Shown here: positions 26,384-36,134 of the stretch, piece by piece | Position numbering within the stretch: the stretch's first letter is position 1 | Layout of the letters: the number at the start of each line of letters is the position of its first letter | Assembly (NCBI RefSeq): GCF_017410345.1 | Contig: NZ_JAFQQZ010000045.1 | Location: 1 to 64,000, forward strand | Source of the DNA: Methanobrevibacter sp. | GTDB lineage: Archaea > Methanobacteriota > Methanobacteria > Methanobacteriales > Methanobacteriaceae | Length of the DNA stretch: 64,000 nt | Direction of reading: 5' to 3' | Program-made: the position numbers and the translations under genes | The notes under the pieces: model-generated | Told to the model about the DNA's origin: nothing | The model's input: the letters and a program-made list of their open reading frames with translations, nothing else | The model's database searches: none

Positions 26384-26627
26384 TTTTACACCATTTTCTT
26401 CTTAAAAATTTTTTATTAATTAATAATTTAATTAATAAACTTGATAAAACACTATAAATTACTTTTATAAAGCCTATTAATCAATTACCTAAAATTAATT
26501 ATAAACAAAACTTTTTTTGCTATTAAAAAGATTTAATTTAATAATTAATAAATTTAACTACTTATTAAAGTAAATATCGCTCAATTTACCATAATCATGA
26601 ATTTTCTGAAATTAAAACTTATCAAAA

Positions 26628-27875
26628 TCAATATAAGTCCGCCATTCTTGGATTGGACATTTCCTCTTCAATTCTGATAAGCTCATTCAATTTAGCTATT
26701 CTTTCACCGCCTATCGCACCGGTCTTGATCATAGGAGCACCGAATGCTATTGCCAAATGGGCAATGGTCTCATCACAGGTCTCACCGGATCTATGGGATA
26801 CAACAGGCATTACACCATTTTCCTTGGCCAATCTTACTGTCTCATAAGTGTCAGTCAAAGTGCCTATCTGATTCGGCTTGATGATGATTGCATTTGCAGC
26901 TTTCCTTTCAATTCCATAAGCCAATAGCTCACTGTTGGTTACGAAGAGATCATCTCCGCAAATGCGGCATTTGCTCCCTACCTTTCCAGTGAGTTCTGCA
27001 AATCCATCAAAATCCTTTTCATCAAAAGGATCTTCAACATAAAACATATGATAAGTATCGATTAGGTCCTTCACATAATCAACTTGGTCTCCGCTGTCTC
27101 TCTTGAGACCGTCTTGACCGTAGACATACTTGCCTTCCTCTTCACTCCAGAATTCGGATGAAGCCATATCCAAACCAGGCTTAATTATAAAGCCAAGCTC
27201 ATCTCCGACCTCTTCACAGGCCTGAGCTTGAATCTCCAAAGCCTGATTATTGGTGATGTTTGGAATCCATCCGCCTTCATCACCTTTACCGCCCGTGAAG
27301 CTAGAATCCTTTTTAGATATGAGTTCCTTCAATCTCTTATGAACTTCAACATTGGCGAAAACCGCTTCTGTAATGTCGCTTGCTCCTACAGGAACAACCA
27401 GGAACTCCTGAATGTCAGGTGCATTAGGACCTGCATGAGCTCCTCCATTCATCATATTCCCTAATGGATAAGGGATTTCCTTGATGAAATTGCCACCTAG
27501 GAAATTGTAAAGGGGCAAGTTATAACTCATTGCTGCCGCTTTGGCTGCAGCCATGGAAACAGCTACAGTGGTGTTTCCTCCGATTGCAGATAGATTTTCG
27601 GTTCCATCGATTTCCTTAAGGATCTCATCGATGTCCTCAATGTCCTCAGCAGCCATGCCAATAAGTTCAGAGGAAATCAGATCTTCAACCTCAGTGATTA
27701 CCTGACTAACTCCTCCTTCCGGGAAAGAAACTACTTCTCTGGAACCTGTGCTTGCACCGCTAGGGGCAGCAGCCCTTCCAAATCCGTTCCAAGTAATTAT
27801 GTCCACTTCAACAGTGGGATTTCCCCTGCTGTCTAAAATCTTTCTAACACGAACATCTTCGATTACGCTATCCAA
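26628..27875 (-). CDS. eno: Enolase
   Basis: Interconverts 2-phosphoglycerate and phosphoenolpyruvate in gluconeogenesis/glycolysis. Conserved segments are [39 protein letters not shown] and the signature [16 protein letters not shown]. Length (415) is typical. The start is TTG at 27875: GAGGTG lies six bases before, and no ATG exists nearby in frame. A pair of direct repeats at 28009-28067 lies upstream. Confidence 0.97.
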   Translation of the reverse strand: MDSVIEDVRVRKILDSRGNPTVEVDIITWNGFGRAAAPSGASTGSREVVSFPEGGVSQVITEVEDLISSELIGMAAEDIEDIDEILKEIDGTENLSAIGGNTTVAVSMAAAKAAAMSYNLPLYNFLGGNFIKEIPYPLGNMMNGGAHAGPNAPDIQEFLVVPVGASDITEAVFANVEVHKRLKELISKKDSSFTGGKGDEGGWIPNITNNQALEIQAQACEEVGDELGFIIKPGLDMASSEFWSEEEGKYVYGQDGLKRDSGDQVDYVKDLIDTYHMFYVEDPFDEKDFDGFAELTGKVGSKCRICGDDLFVTNSELLAYGIERKAANAIIIKPNQIGTLTDTYETVRLAKENGVMPVVSHRSGETCDETIAHLAIAFGAPMIKTGAIGGERIAKLNELIRIEEEMSNPRMADLY

Positions 27876-28008
27876 AATAACACCTCAAAGCAAAAGAACA
27901 GTTCAAGAACCATTCTTTAAATTATTCAGATATTATTAAGATAATGCAAAACAACTAGCTTTTTAGGATTTTGGACAAATTAATGAATTACTAACTAAAT
28001 GCTGACTT

Positions 28009-28067
28009 TTAAACCTAGTATTAACTAATGAATGACAATCATAATTAATTAAACCTAGTATTCACTA
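28009..28067 (-). promoter_or_regulatory. Direct repeat pair upstream of eno
   Basis: TTAAACCTAGTATT-N-ACTA occurs at 28009-28027 and again at 28049-28067, 18 of 19 bases identical, exactly 40 bases apart. They stand about 135-190 bases before the eno start. A repeated operator or promoter motif is possible; no regulator is known to me for this sequence. Confidence 0.45.
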
Positions 28068-28310
28068 TTTAATTAATAATCAAACCAATGAGATTCAAAG
28101 AATCCTTTAATTCGTCTTACCATAAAATCTATAATGGATATAAAATCATAAAAAAACTAGAAGGTTGATTTATAGATTGCATATGATATTCTTAATTTGA
28201 GAAATAAATAAATTTAAATGATTTTAATAATTTATTTATAATAATATTAAGTCTTTTATTATTTAAATACTTAATCATGAAGAATATATTAAATAAATAT
28301 ATCTCAATAA

Positions 28311-28425
28311 TATTTTGCTAATTTAAGTTTAGCAAACCAATTCTTTTAATTAAAAAAGAATAAAATATTTCGCTGATTAAAGTTTAGCACCCTATTCTTT
28401 TTATTAAAAAAGAATAAGAATAAAG
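28311..28425 (-). repeat. Tandemly duplicated two-hairpin unit after rpoK
   Basis: A 55-base unit starting at 28311 is repeated at 28366 with small changes. Each copy has a short GCTRA-TTTAGC stem followed by an ATTCTTTT/AAAAGAAT hairpin. The unit directly follows the rpoK stop in transcription direction, so a doubled terminator is the simplest reading. Confidence 0.6.
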
Positions 28426-28435
28426 AATAAAAAAT

Positions 28436-28654
28436 TTATTCTTTGTGTCTAACGTTTAAAGGCAAAATGCCTAATTCAAGTTCCTTAGTAGCTATATCAA
28501 TAGGATCAAGAGATTTGGAACTTTTAAGGAATTTATCGATTTCCTTGTGTTTCATAGGCTTTGCACCCATGGAAAGTTGAATAGCCCTTGCACCTAAGAC
28601 TCTAGCCTTCTCGAATCTTGTTAATTTTTTTGTATTGTCTTTATTTGCAGCCAT
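28436..28654 (-). CDS. rpoK: DNA-directed RNA polymerase subunit K (omega/RPB6)
   Basis: Assembly and stability subunit of archaeal RNA polymerase. The core motif [21 protein letters not shown] matches RpoK/RPB6/omega. Length is 72. AGGAG precedes the ATG. It follows rpoN in the conserved minus-strand order. Confidence 0.94.
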   Translation of the reverse strand: MAANKDNTKKLTRFEKARVLGARAIQLSMGAKPMKHKEIDKFLKSSKSLDPIDIATKELELGILPLNVRHKE

Positions 28655-28769
28655 TATTTAACTCCTAATTATTAAACAATAATCAATTGTATAAACTATT
28701 AATAGCTAATTAATTCTCATAAATGGAGAATAATCATAAGTTAAATGAAAAATATAAAAATGACAATGA

Positions 28770-28940
28770 TTATTCCCAAGTTTCAACATGAGAAATTAAC
28801 ATTCTTCTACAACAATATCTTGTAATACCCATATCATCCAAAATATCTTTTGACTCTTCACCATCAGCTAATCTACGGTTATATTCATCAAAATATGCAG
28901 AAACGGGTTTTCCACAACTTATACATCGTATAGGTATCAT
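28770..28940 (-). CDS. rpoN: DNA-directed RNA polymerase subunit N (RPB10)
   Basis: A 56-residue zinc-binding subunit, too short to show in many gene scans. It begins MIPIRCISCGKPVSAYFDEY and ends RYCCRRMLISHVETWE. The CxxCxnCC arrangement is the atypical zinc bundle of RPB10. It helps anchor RpoD and RpoL in the enzyme. It sits between rpsI and rpoK, exactly where the conserved archaeal order predicts it. The ribosome site AAAGGA is about 12 bases upstream. Confidence 0.95.
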   Translation of the reverse strand: MIPIRCISCGKPVSAYFDEYNRRLADGEESKDILDDMGITRYCCRRMLISHVETWE

Positions 28941-29156
28941 ATAATCATCATTTCCTTTTTATATAAAACATTGCATAATTAAAAAAATGCAATTCAATTA
29001 AATTTTACAGCTTTTTCCAATCATAAATGAAAAATTAAAAAGATTGGAAAATACTTACAGAGAATTTAATAAATTTTACAAGCTCCAAAGAAAAAATGAT
29101 TTTCTCCAAAGAAATGTAAAATTTATCCAAATCTTCATTATGTATAATAAATGAAA

Positions 29157-29555
29157 TTATCTGTAACTTTTTTGTTTACGAGCTCTAGCTCCAGGACCAC
29201 CGTATTTCTTAGGTTCGGAACGTCTTGGATCCCCTACTAACATGGTTCTGTCATATTGAGTGTAAATCTCTTTTAAGTCCATGTCTTGAGTCCATTGCAC
29301 TAAACCTTTTGCAATTACCATACGTGCAGCTTCAGCTTGGCCCATAACTCCTCCACCATTGACTCTGATTGAAATGTCCACTTGATTAGCAACATCTCCA
29401 GCCAATTCCAATGGTTCGGTTAATTTTAAACGTGCAAGTTCTGGAGAATAAAGTTCTAAAGGAACCTTATTGATTCTTACTTTACCAGTACCTTCTCTTA
29501 CAGTACCTCTTGCAATAGCTGTTTTACGCTTACCGCTTGTATGAACAACTTTCAT
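29157..29555 (-). CDS. rpsI: 30S ribosomal protein uS9
   Basis: Small-subunit head protein whose basic C-terminal tail reaches the P-site tRNA. It starts [18 protein letters not shown] and ends with the hallmark [10 protein letters not shown]. Length is 132. GGAG precedes the ATG. It is preceded on the same strand by rplM with a 71-base gap and followed, after about 215 bases without a gene, by rpoN. Confidence 0.97.
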   Translation of the reverse strand: MKVVHTSGKRKTAIARGTVREGTGKVRINKVPLELYSPELARLKLTEPLELAGDVANQVDISIRVNGGGVMGQAEAARMVIAKGLVQWTQDMDLKEIYTQYDRTMLVGDPRRSEPKKYGGPGARARKQKSYR

Positions 29556-29626
29556 AACAATTACTCCATCATTTAATATAATTCGTATAATAATCCTTAA
29601 TTAGAACAAATCAAACTTCACTAAAT

Positions 29627-30055
29627 CTATTCAAATTTAGCCCCTAAAAGTTTAGAGATTTCTCCTAATTCCATTCCTTTTTTAATGTCGTTATATTCAG
29701 CTTCAGGCATGGTTATGAGTTCAGCATCAGCATACTCTTCAGGGATACCTACAAATGCTTTGAATCCTTTGAAAGCAGTTTTACCTTTTGCTTTTTTCAT
29801 AGGTAACATACCTCTTACGGTTCTTCTGAATATATCTTCTGGTCTTCTTGGGTATTTAGGACCTAAGTCACGAGGGTTAGAGATACTTGCTCTGTCTACT
29901 CTTTGTTTGTACTTAGCATAAGCCCAATCTTTATTACCAGTTAACATTATTTTTTCAGCGTTGAGAACTACAATCTCTTCGCCTTCAAGAAGTTGCTTGC
30001 TGACTACACTAGCAAGTCTTCCTAAAATATGTCCTTCACCGTTAATAATCATCAT
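29627..30055 (-). CDS. rplM: 50S ribosomal protein uL13
   Basis: Early-assembly large-subunit protein. Recognisable segments are [17 protein letters not shown], the archaeal [14 protein letters not shown] and [14 protein letters not shown]. Length is 142. Two ATG codons in a row open the frame, and the first follows GGTGT by eight bases; either may be used. It lies 20 bases after rpl18e. Confidence 0.97.
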   Translation of the reverse strand: MMIINGEGHILGRLASVVSKQLLEGEEIVVLNAEKIMLTGNKDWAYAKYKQRVDRASISNPRDLGPKYPRRPEDIFRRTVRGMLPMKKAKGKTAFKGFKAFVGIPEEYADAELITMPEAEYNDIKKGMELGEISKLLGAKFE

Positions 30056-30075
30056 CTTTTACACCAACCCTTCGC

Positions 30076-30441
30076 TTATAACATAATTTTAACATTACTG
30101 CCTTTAGGATTTGCTTCTGCAAGTTCTGCAATGGAAATAGCTTCACTGCCGAATTTTTCTATCTTTGCTTCAGCGTTTTTAGTAAATCCTAATGCTGCTA
30201 TAGTAACTTTGTGATCTAATTTACCATCAGATAATACTTTACCTGGAATAACCACAGTTTCTCCGTCAACAGTGTGTTTGTTAATATGAGAAAGGCTTAC
30301 TTCAGCTTGGTTTCTAGTAGGTTTTTCGAGTTTGATAGCTACTTCTTTCCAGATACCTACTTCTTCCTCATAAGACTGTTTTCTAAGATTGTAAATAAGG
30401 TCAATAAGGTTAGGATTAGTTTTCTTAATTTCTCTAGCCAT
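30076..30441 (-). CDS. rpl18e: 50S ribosomal protein eL18
   Basis: Archaeal/eukaryotic large-subunit protein of the uL15-like fold. It contains NPNLIDLIYNLRKQSYEE, a central NRAEVSLSHIN-like segment (here NQAEVSLSHIN) and VVIPGKVLSDGKL. Length (121) is typical. GGAGG lies just before the ATG and overlaps the end of rpoD, only two bases away, so the genes are probably coupled. Confidence 0.96.
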   Translation of the reverse strand: MAREIKKTNPNLIDLIYNLRKQSYEEEVGIWKEVAIKLEKPTRNQAEVSLSHINKHTVDGETVVIPGKVLSDGKLDHKVTIAALGFTKNAEAKIEKFGSEAISIAELAEANPKGSNVKIML

Positions 30442-30443
30442 TA

Positions 30444-31277
30444 TTAGCTTCCTCCTTCACTAAATGTGATAAACTCGTCTGCTTTAGAATCTAAAACATC
30501 ACAAGCTTTTAATAAAACCTCTTTCGGAGGCATTGATCCATCAGTTTCAATTTTAAAAATAAAATCATTTTCACGATACCCGACAGAAATGCATTTAGAC
30601 TCTGCTGCTTTAGCCGCCCTTACACAAGCCTTACAAAGGGAACAGTTTTCAATATCAACAACTTCAATCTTTCCTTCTTCGCTGTCGAAATCCAATACTC
30701 CTCTAGGGCATGCGTCAACAACTGCGGTAGCAACGGTATTCTCAACTGTTTCCTCAGTTGTGATTTCAGGGTACTGCTTATATGCACAAACAGTGGTTGG
30801 CACCCATTTCGCATGGTCCTTGCCAATTCCCAATTTTGCTACAGCCTCTAAGTCAACTTCCTGATTCTCTTTTAATTTCAAGAGAGGGATGGTATCGTAT
30901 ACTGGTTTAATTTTTGAGTCGCCACAAGATTTCAAATCCTTGGAGTATACGGTTTTAGGTCCGCTTTCCATTAATGAGAAAGAAACGCTGCACCTTGGAC
31001 AGTATTCTCCCTTTTCACTATCACAATCACAATCTTCTGGAAGTACTAATCCTTCAATAGCTTCCGCATCGGAAACCAAAGGAGTTAAACCTAATCTATG
31101 AGCCAATACTTCATCAAACATTGCAGAATCATTCTTAACTATGAATACATCTTCAATAGCTAATTTAGGCACTTTCATCATAGCGATTCTTCTTATTGCA
31201 TTGACAAAAGGAACTTCTGCATCATAGACTATAAAAGTCATAGAATTTTCATCTTGCTCTTTGACATCAATTTTCAT
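30444..31277 (-). CDS. rpoD: DNA-directed RNA polymerase subunit D (RPB3/alpha-like) with Fe-S domain
   Basis: Assembly platform subunit of archaeal RNA polymerase. The N-terminal alpha-like part contains PFVNAIRRIAMMKVPKLAIE. A zinc-like cluster CDCD...CPRC spans residues 83-96. The inserted ferredoxin-like domain holds C190, C212, C215 and C218, enough for one 4Fe-4S cluster, plus C229. Fe-S domains are usual in methanogen RpoD. GGGTTT precedes the ATG. Length is 277. Confidence 0.96.
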   Translation of the reverse strand: MKIDVKEQDENSMTFIVYDAEVPFVNAIRRIAMMKVPKLAIEDVFIVKNDSAMFDEVLAHRLGLTPLVSDAEAIEGLVLPEDCDCDSEKGEYCPRCSVSFSLMESGPKTVYSKDLKSCGDSKIKPVYDTIPLLKLKENQEVDLEAVAKLGIGKDHAKWVPTTVCAYKQYPEITTEETVENTVATAVVDACPRGVLDFDSEEGKIEVVDIENCSLCKACVRAAKAAESKCISVGYRENDFIFKIETDGSMPPKEVLLKACDVLDSKADEFITFSEGGS

Positions 31278-31289
31278 ATTAAACCCTTC

Positions 31290-31682
31290 TTATACTCTTC
31301 TTCCTCTTTTACCGCCTGGTCTTCCAGTACCATCATGAGGTATAGGAGTGATATCTTCAATCTTACCAATTTTGATTCCAGCTCTTGCTAATGCACGAAT
31401 GGTTGCTTGTGCACCAGGACCTGGGCTTCTAGGACCATTTCCACCAGGAGCTCTTACTCTAATATGTAATCCGACAAAACCTTTTTCTTTTGCATCTTCA
31501 GCCGCTCTGTTTGCTGCTTCCATTGCTGCAAAAGGAGAGGATTGTTGTCTGTCTGCACGAACTACTCTACCACCAGACCATTGACAAATGGTTTCTGCAC
31601 CGGTGATGTCAGTTACAGTTAAGATAGTATTGTTAAAGGATGAATAAATATTAGCTATTCCCCATTTTTCGTCTTTTGCCAT
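31290..31682 (-). CDS. rpsK: 30S ribosomal protein uS11
   Basis: Platform protein contacting mRNA in the E-site region. Signatures are [40 protein letters not shown] and the C-terminal [18 protein letters not shown]. Length is 130. AAGGTG lies eight bases before the ATG. It sits 12 bases after rpsD and 12 before rpoD. Confidence 0.98.
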   Translation of the reverse strand: MAKDEKWGIANIYSSFNNTILTVTDITGAETICQWSGGRVVRADRQQSSPFAAMEAANRAAEDAKEKGFVGLHIRVRAPGGNGPRSPGPGAQATIRALARAGIKIGKIEDITPIPHDGTGRPGGKRGRRV

Positions 31683-31693
31683 AATTACACACC

Positions 31694-32230
31694 TTATTGA
31701 TTTTCACCAGCTTGAGTTGCTGCTTTGTTGTATTCTTCAATCTGTTTAGCTACTGGGGAAGAGTGGTAGAAACCAACTGCTTCTTCTTCTCCTCTTTTGA
31801 CTACATAACTTGGAGAATTCAATTTCTTACCGTTTAAAGCAATGTGTCCGTGTACTACAAACATTCTTGCTTCCTTAGCAGTACGAGCTAAACCTTTTTG
31901 GAAAACTATAGTTTGCAATCTTCTTCTTAAGATATCTTCAACAGTCAAGTCAAGAATGTTTTCCAAGTGAGCGTTTTCATCAAGGATTCCTGATCTTTTC
32001 AAGTGTCCTAATAACTCTTCAGTTTCGACTTTCACTTGATCTTGAGAGAAACCGAGTAAGTATCTTGCTTCCCTACTGTATTTTCTAACTAAAGTATCAG
32101 CTTTCCAAATTTCCTTCTTGTTTTTTAAGCCGTATTTAGACATTAATTTGTTTTCAGTTTTAATTCTTTCTGCATTCCAAGGATGAGGTGGTGTATCATA
32201 CTTTTTCCTTGCTTTTCTTGGATGTCCCAT
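31694..32230 (-). CDS. rpsD: 30S ribosomal protein uS4
   Basis: Primary 16S rRNA-binding protein that starts small-subunit assembly. It begins [21 protein letters not shown], the archaeal type, and has the S4 RNA-binding segment [20 protein letters not shown] and [12 protein letters not shown]. The ATG at 32230 is chosen; the GTG six bases earlier belongs to the AAGGAGATGTGATT leader. Product 178 residues. Confidence 0.97.
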   Translation of the reverse strand: MGHPRKARKKYDTPPHPWNAERIKTENKLMSKYGLKNKKEIWKADTLVRKYSREARYLLGFSQDQVKVETEELLGHLKRSGILDENAHLENILDLTVEDILRRRLQTIVFQKGLARTAKEARMFVVHGHIALNGKKLNSPSYVVKRGEEEAVGFYHSSPVAKQIEEYNKAATQAGENQ

Positions 32231-32319
32231 AATCACATCTCCTTATCTTAATAAAATCATTATTATAAATCTATATAAAATTTACCCGATTTACCATTCC
32301 ATAGATAAAAGATATAAGC

Positions 32320-32769
32320 CTATCTTCTTCTACGACTTACACCGACAGTGGAACTGTGTCTGAAAGTAGACTTGGTTCTTTGTCCTCTAACTGGTAAACC
32401 AACTTCGTGTCTTCTACCCTTGTAGCTTCTGGTCTTTTTCATTCTGTTCAAATCGTCTCTTAAAGTCATGTCAAGATCAGATTCAATCAAATGAAGGTCG
32501 TCACCAGTAGCATAATCCTTACGTCTGTTTAACATCCAATCAGGAACATTGAATTCTTGAGGATTTTCTAAGAGTGCTTCAATTTTAGAAACATCTTCTT
32601 CAGAGATGTAACCGATTTTGTCATCGGTATTCAAACCAAGGATAAGACAGATAGATCTAGATAAGGATAATCCAACACCTTTAATTTCAGTTAAAGCATG
32701 TTGTATAGTCTTGTTACCATCTACGTCCTTTCTGGATATACGCACTAAGTGCTTAAAGTCGTCTTCCAT
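32320..32769 (-). CDS. rpsM: 30S ribosomal protein uS13
   Basis: Head protein that forms the inter-subunit bridge with uL5. It begins [18 protein letters not shown] and ends with the basic [15 protein letters not shown] and GVSRRRR tail. The ATG at 32769 is chosen because GGAGGT lies eight bases upstream; the longer frame to 32808 has no such support. Product 149 residues. It heads the rpsM-rpsD-rpsK-rpoD transcription unit. Confidence 0.97.
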   Translation of the reverse strand: MEDDFKHLVRISRKDVDGNKTIQHALTEIKGVGLSLSRSICLILGLNTDDKIGYISEEDVSKIEALLENPQEFNVPDWMLNRRKDYATGDDLHLIESDLDMTLRDDLNRMKKTRSYKGRRHEVGLPVRGQRTKSTFRHSSTVGVSRRRR

Positions 32770-33188
32770 TAAAGTAACCTCCATAATGTTTTTTAGGAGC
32801 GAACCCACGAGACGTTATTTAAAAAATTTAGCGGATTCGAATGCTTTATTTTAAAGCACAGTTTTTTCAACAATGTAAAACTTAGCCTAAAAATAGACTA
32901 AGAGTTCATATCAGTTTCAAGCACATTTAATAATTCTAATTAAATAATAACTACGCTCAGCTTACTAAAAGATAGAGTAACTTAATACTCAATAAATTAC
33001 TAATAAACTTTTAAAGCCATAGATAGATTATAATTTAACCATTTAAAAAAAAAAGCAAACTCAATAAATCCAATTCGTAAAGCTTATTTGAATCGGATTT
33101 ACCTTAATGATAATTTGATAAGTGTGATATTATCATTAATAATAATCCTATTAAATAGAATTACATTAAATTGCTATACACTAATAAA
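32770..33188. other. Promoter region of the rpsM unit
   Basis: About 420 bases without a gene between rpsM and tRNA-Ser. A small hairpin (CTTAG-CTA-AAAA-TAG-CTAAG, 32881-32902) is the only structure noted. The rpsM promoter should lie here. Confidence 0.45.
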
Positions 33189-33273
33189 CGCCGAGACTGG
33201 GATTTGAACCCAGGCGAGGTGAACCCTCACGGGATTTCCAGTCCCGCGCCTTACCAGGCTAGACTATCTCGGC
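33189..33273 (-). tRNA. tRNA-Ser (anticodon GGA)
   Basis: An 85-base class II tRNA on the minus strand. The acceptor stem GCCGAGA (33273 downward) pairs with TCTCGGC (33196-33190), and the discriminator base is G. The anticodon stem CGGGA/TCCCG encloses CTGGAAA, giving anticodon GGA, which reads UCC and UCU. A long variable arm (GTGAGGGTTCAC) marks tRNA-Ser, and the T arm carries GGTTCAAATCC. CCA is not encoded. TATA-like sequence lies about 35-45 bases upstream. Confidence 0.96.
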
Positions 33274-33588
33274 AATCTAGTCACATATCAGACATAGTGC
33301 TGTCTAATATATAATACACTGATATAAAGATATAAGTAATTAATACTATATAAAAGTTTTGATTATCAGACCATAATTTTTGAAAAAATAGAAATGAAAT
33401 CACAATTATGGCCACAAATTAATATTGGACTTGATGATATTTAAAGATTTTTTAGAATTTCATAGTAAAGTTTATATATTAGAACTTAAATTTGGGTTTT
33501 TGCAATATTCAAAAGACGATGAAATTTTTTAAAAAAATATTTTAATCAAAGCTATGATTAGATGAAGGATGAATCTTTAGTTATATTA
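33274..33588. other. Spacer with the tRNA-Ser promoter
   Basis: AT-rich; the minus-strand reading has TATTATATATTAG around 33308-33320 and TTTATATAG around 33345, either of which could be the TATA box for tRNA-Ser. Nothing else seen. Confidence 0.4.
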
Positions 33589-34422
33589 TTATTCGTTCAG
33601 TTTTCTTTCCACTTTGCCGTTTAAGTCATCGATTACATCTTTGATTGCAGGATCATTAGTCAAATCGTATGCAATATTGAAATAGAACAATGCAGGAACG
33701 ACTTTCTTATCTTCATCCAACTGGAATCCGAGATTCTTGCATATGGTTATCACTTCAATGCTTGGCCCATAAGGCAATCCTATAGACTTGAGATATTCTC
33801 TGATATCTTCAATGCCATAATCACCATACTCACTTGGAAGATTTTCATCAATTTCAATAGCTATTTTATTGGAATCATCATAGTAAACTGCCAATTTATT
33901 TAAATAAATTGCTAATCTCAGATCTTCATTATCATTGGAATCATGATATTCATTAAGATAATAAGAGGATAGATTTACAAATGATTTTGCAAGATCTTCT
34001 CTTGAATAGGCATATCTGAAGGATTGAATGCTCAATTTATAATATTCATCCCAATCATTGTTTTCCCTGCTTATTTCACACAATCCAAAAATAGCTTTTA
34101 CATTAATAGGATTATAATCATAGGATAATTCAAAGGATTTTAGGGCATTTTCATAGTCATTGAAATGCAACAACACATTTCCATAGTTGGAGTATAAAGT
34201 GGAATAATCCAGCATGAGAGGATATTTCCTTTTGATTTCCTTATTTGTGGTGATTTGGAATAAAAGCTCTTCAAGAAGGTTTTTGAATATGTATTCTCCC
34301 TCAATGTATTCCTTATTCAAATTGATGTTTTCCTTCCCGAATTCCAAGGCCTCATCATATTTTTCCTCTTTAACTAAGGAATCCATTTCCCTTATTATTT
34401 CTGGTATAGACTTTATTTCCAT
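33589..34422 (-). CDS. Tetratricopeptide-like helical protein
   Basis: A 277-residue soluble acidic protein made of helical pairs. The segment YSNYGNVLLHFNDYENALKSFELSYDYNP (written here in part: ALKSFELSYDYNP) is a clear TPR repeat, and further degenerate repeats surround it. TPR proteins are scaffolds for protein-protein contacts; the partner is unknown. Its start lies 17 bases after the stop of the SHOCT-domain gene, and the ribosome site is weak, so coupling to that gene is likely. Confidence 0.72.
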   Translation of the reverse strand: MEIKSIPEIIREMDSLVKEEKYDEALEFGKENINLNKEYIEGEYIFKNLLEELLFQITTNKEIKRKYPLMLDYSTLYSNYGNVLLHFNDYENALKSFELSYDYNPINVKAIFGLCEISRENNDWDEYYKLSIQSFRYAYSREDLAKSFVNLSSYYLNEYHDSNDNEDLRLAIYLNKLAVYYDDSNKIAIEIDENLPSEYGDYGIEDIREYLKSIGLPYGPSIEVITICKNLGFQLDEDKKVVPALFYFNIAYDLTNDPAIKDVIDDLNGKVERKLNE

Positions 34423-34439
34423 GATATCAATTAGTATAT

Positions 34440-34955
34440 TTAACTGTTCAATAATTCCTTCTTCTTATTTTCAAATTCCTCTTCTGTGATGATTCCATCC
34501 TTTAACAATTCATGATACTTTCTTATTTCCCCTGGAATATCACGGATGATCTGTTTTGCTTGGGTTTCCTCCATGACTTCAAAGGAGCCGGTAGTCAGTT
34601 TATTGATCAATCTGCTTTCAAAGCTGTTCAGCATGTCATCGTCCAATGTCTTCAATAGAAGAGTCCTGTCTGCCAAAGCAAATTGAATCTTGTTGTCAGC
34701 CACTCTTTGAATGTCATCCTCATTGACATCATCATAATCTATAGTATAAGCATCCTTGACCTTGCCGTTCAATCTGCTTCTTTTTTCTACATAAATGGAA
34801 TCCTCATCCAATTTGATGGCTCCATTGAACTTATTATCATTTCCATCAATGGATTCTGTCAAAAGCCCCAGGAAATCATATTCCACATCTCTTGATTTAA
34901 TTTCCCCTTTAGGCATATTCCCTTCAGGATTAAATAAAAAACCTAATTTTCCCAT
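34440..34955 (-). CDS. SHOCT-domain protein
   Basis: A 171-residue protein. The last 30 residues (YHELLKDGIITEEEFENKK) are a SHOCT domain, a short oligomerisation-type module. The preceding part alternates strands and resembles the PH-like domains often joined to SHOCT. The N-terminus (KLGFLFNPEGN) is not recognised. No membrane segment. It is cotranscribed with the TPR-like gene downstream. Function unknown. Confidence 0.75.
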   Translation of the reverse strand: MGKLGFLFNPEGNMPKGEIKSRDVEYDFLGLLTESIDGNDNKFNGAIKLDEDSIYVEKRSRLNGKVKDAYTIDYDDVNEDDIQRVADNKIQFALADRTLLLKTLDDDMLNSFESRLINKLTTGSFEVMEETQAKQIIRDIPGEIRKYHELLKDGIITEEEFENKKKELLNS

Positions 34956-35104
34956 AGTATCAAACCTAAATATTTAAAATAATCATAATCTTGTTAATAC
35001 AATATAACATTTTAAAAACATATAAATTTATCTTAAATGAGAATAAAAAGTATATTAGAAGAAGAGGAAATTTAAATAAATTAAAAATAATGATTGTGAT
35101 TTAA

Positions 35105-35662
35105 ATGGTGAAAGGAAATAAGGATAAGTTTGTACTTGAATTGGGAAATGACGATAATGGACAGCCAAAGACACTTAGCGCTGAAGAGACTTTGCAGCAA
35201 ATGAGAAGAGGCTTCAACAACGGGTCAATCACCTTTGAATATCCCTTCCTATGGCAGGAAATAAAAAGCGAAGAGGAAGATGAATTCACCAACATCGTAT
35301 TGTTGAATAAAAGCAACAATTCCATTGTAAAGGTATCCACACAGCCTTGTCTGGTAAACACTGTTGATGAATTGAAGGAACTTGTGGAAAGGGACCTTAA
35401 GTCAATGGAATGTGAGATTCAGCAGTCTGGAATGGAAAGCTTTGAGAATTATGGAATCTGGGATATAATCTACATTACAAAGGAAGGGTTGGAAGTTGAG
35501 CAATATGCCATTCTAAAGGATAACAACCTATATTCACTTGAATTGTACACAAAGAACAATAGGGATCAAGTTGCAGTAAAATCATTTGTGGAAGTCATTC
35601 AGACATTTAAGATCTTAAAACCTGTTTATAAGGTAGATGGGGATTCATACGAGAAGATATAA
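35105..35662 (+). CDS. Hypothetical protein with a DcrB/PsbP-like pattern
   Basis: A 185-residue cytosolic-looking protein without signal peptide. From residue 40 the order of segments, FEYPFLWQEI, then IVKVSTQP, a helix (VDELKELVERDL), WDIIYI, EQYAILKDNNLYSLEL and a final SFVEVIQTFKI, resembles the PsbP/DcrB fold, in which a small beta sheet packs on helices. That is a pattern judgement only. It is divergent from the SHOCT gene, and GTGATT is its ribosome site. Confidence 0.68.
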   Translation: MVKGNKDKFVLELGNDDNGQPKTLSAEETLQQMRRGFNNGSITFEYPFLWQEIKSEEEDEFTNIVLLNKSNNSIVKVSTQPCLVNTVDELKELVERDLKSMECEIQQSGMESFENYGIWDIIYITKEGLEVEQYAILKDNNLYSLELYTKNNRDQVAVKSFVEVIQTFKILKPVYKVDGDSYEKI

Positions 35663-35815
35663 TCCCTAAACTTATTTTTTTAAAAATAGAAAGAATATTT
35701 TAAAAATAGAATAGAATAGACTAAAAAAATTAAAATTAAAAAAAGAATATTAATTAAAGATTTAAAAAATTAAAAAGATGATGATTAAAAAAGAATAAAA
35801 AAGGATAATCAGAAA

Positions 35816-35998
35816 TTATTTGTCTGCAAGAGTCCAATAGCATCTTTTTGGAGAGACAATAACTTCGTCTTTCTTTAATTCCTTCATAATCTTATCTACT
35901 TCTTTCTTTTCAACACCAGAAATTTCACTAACTTTTGTAGCGTTTAAAGGATCTTCTGAGTTCTTAAATGCTTCAATTACTTTATCTTTATCAGACAT
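35816..35998 (-). CDS. Small winged-helix DNA-binding protein
   Basis: A 60-residue protein with a helix-turn-helix pattern (LNATKVSEISGVEKKEVDKI) followed by a short wing (DEVIVSPKRCYWTL). It fits the minimal MarR/ArsR-like winged helix seen in many single-domain archaeal regulators. GGTGAT precedes the ATG by four bases. Its target is unknown. It lies between the gene at 35105, with which it converges, and cbf5. Confidence 0.8.
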   Translation of the reverse strand: MSDKDKVIEAFKNSEDPLNATKVSEISGVEKKEVDKIMKELKKDEVIVSPKRCYWTLADK

Positions 35999-36134
35999 TT
36001 TATCACCAATTATTACTTATTTTTTAGTTTATTTTTACTTTTACTTTAAATTAATTTTATAAAAAATTAATAAAAATGATTGAATAAACTTGTTCATCAT
36101 CATAAGAAAAATTCCATATTTTAGATAAACCTGT

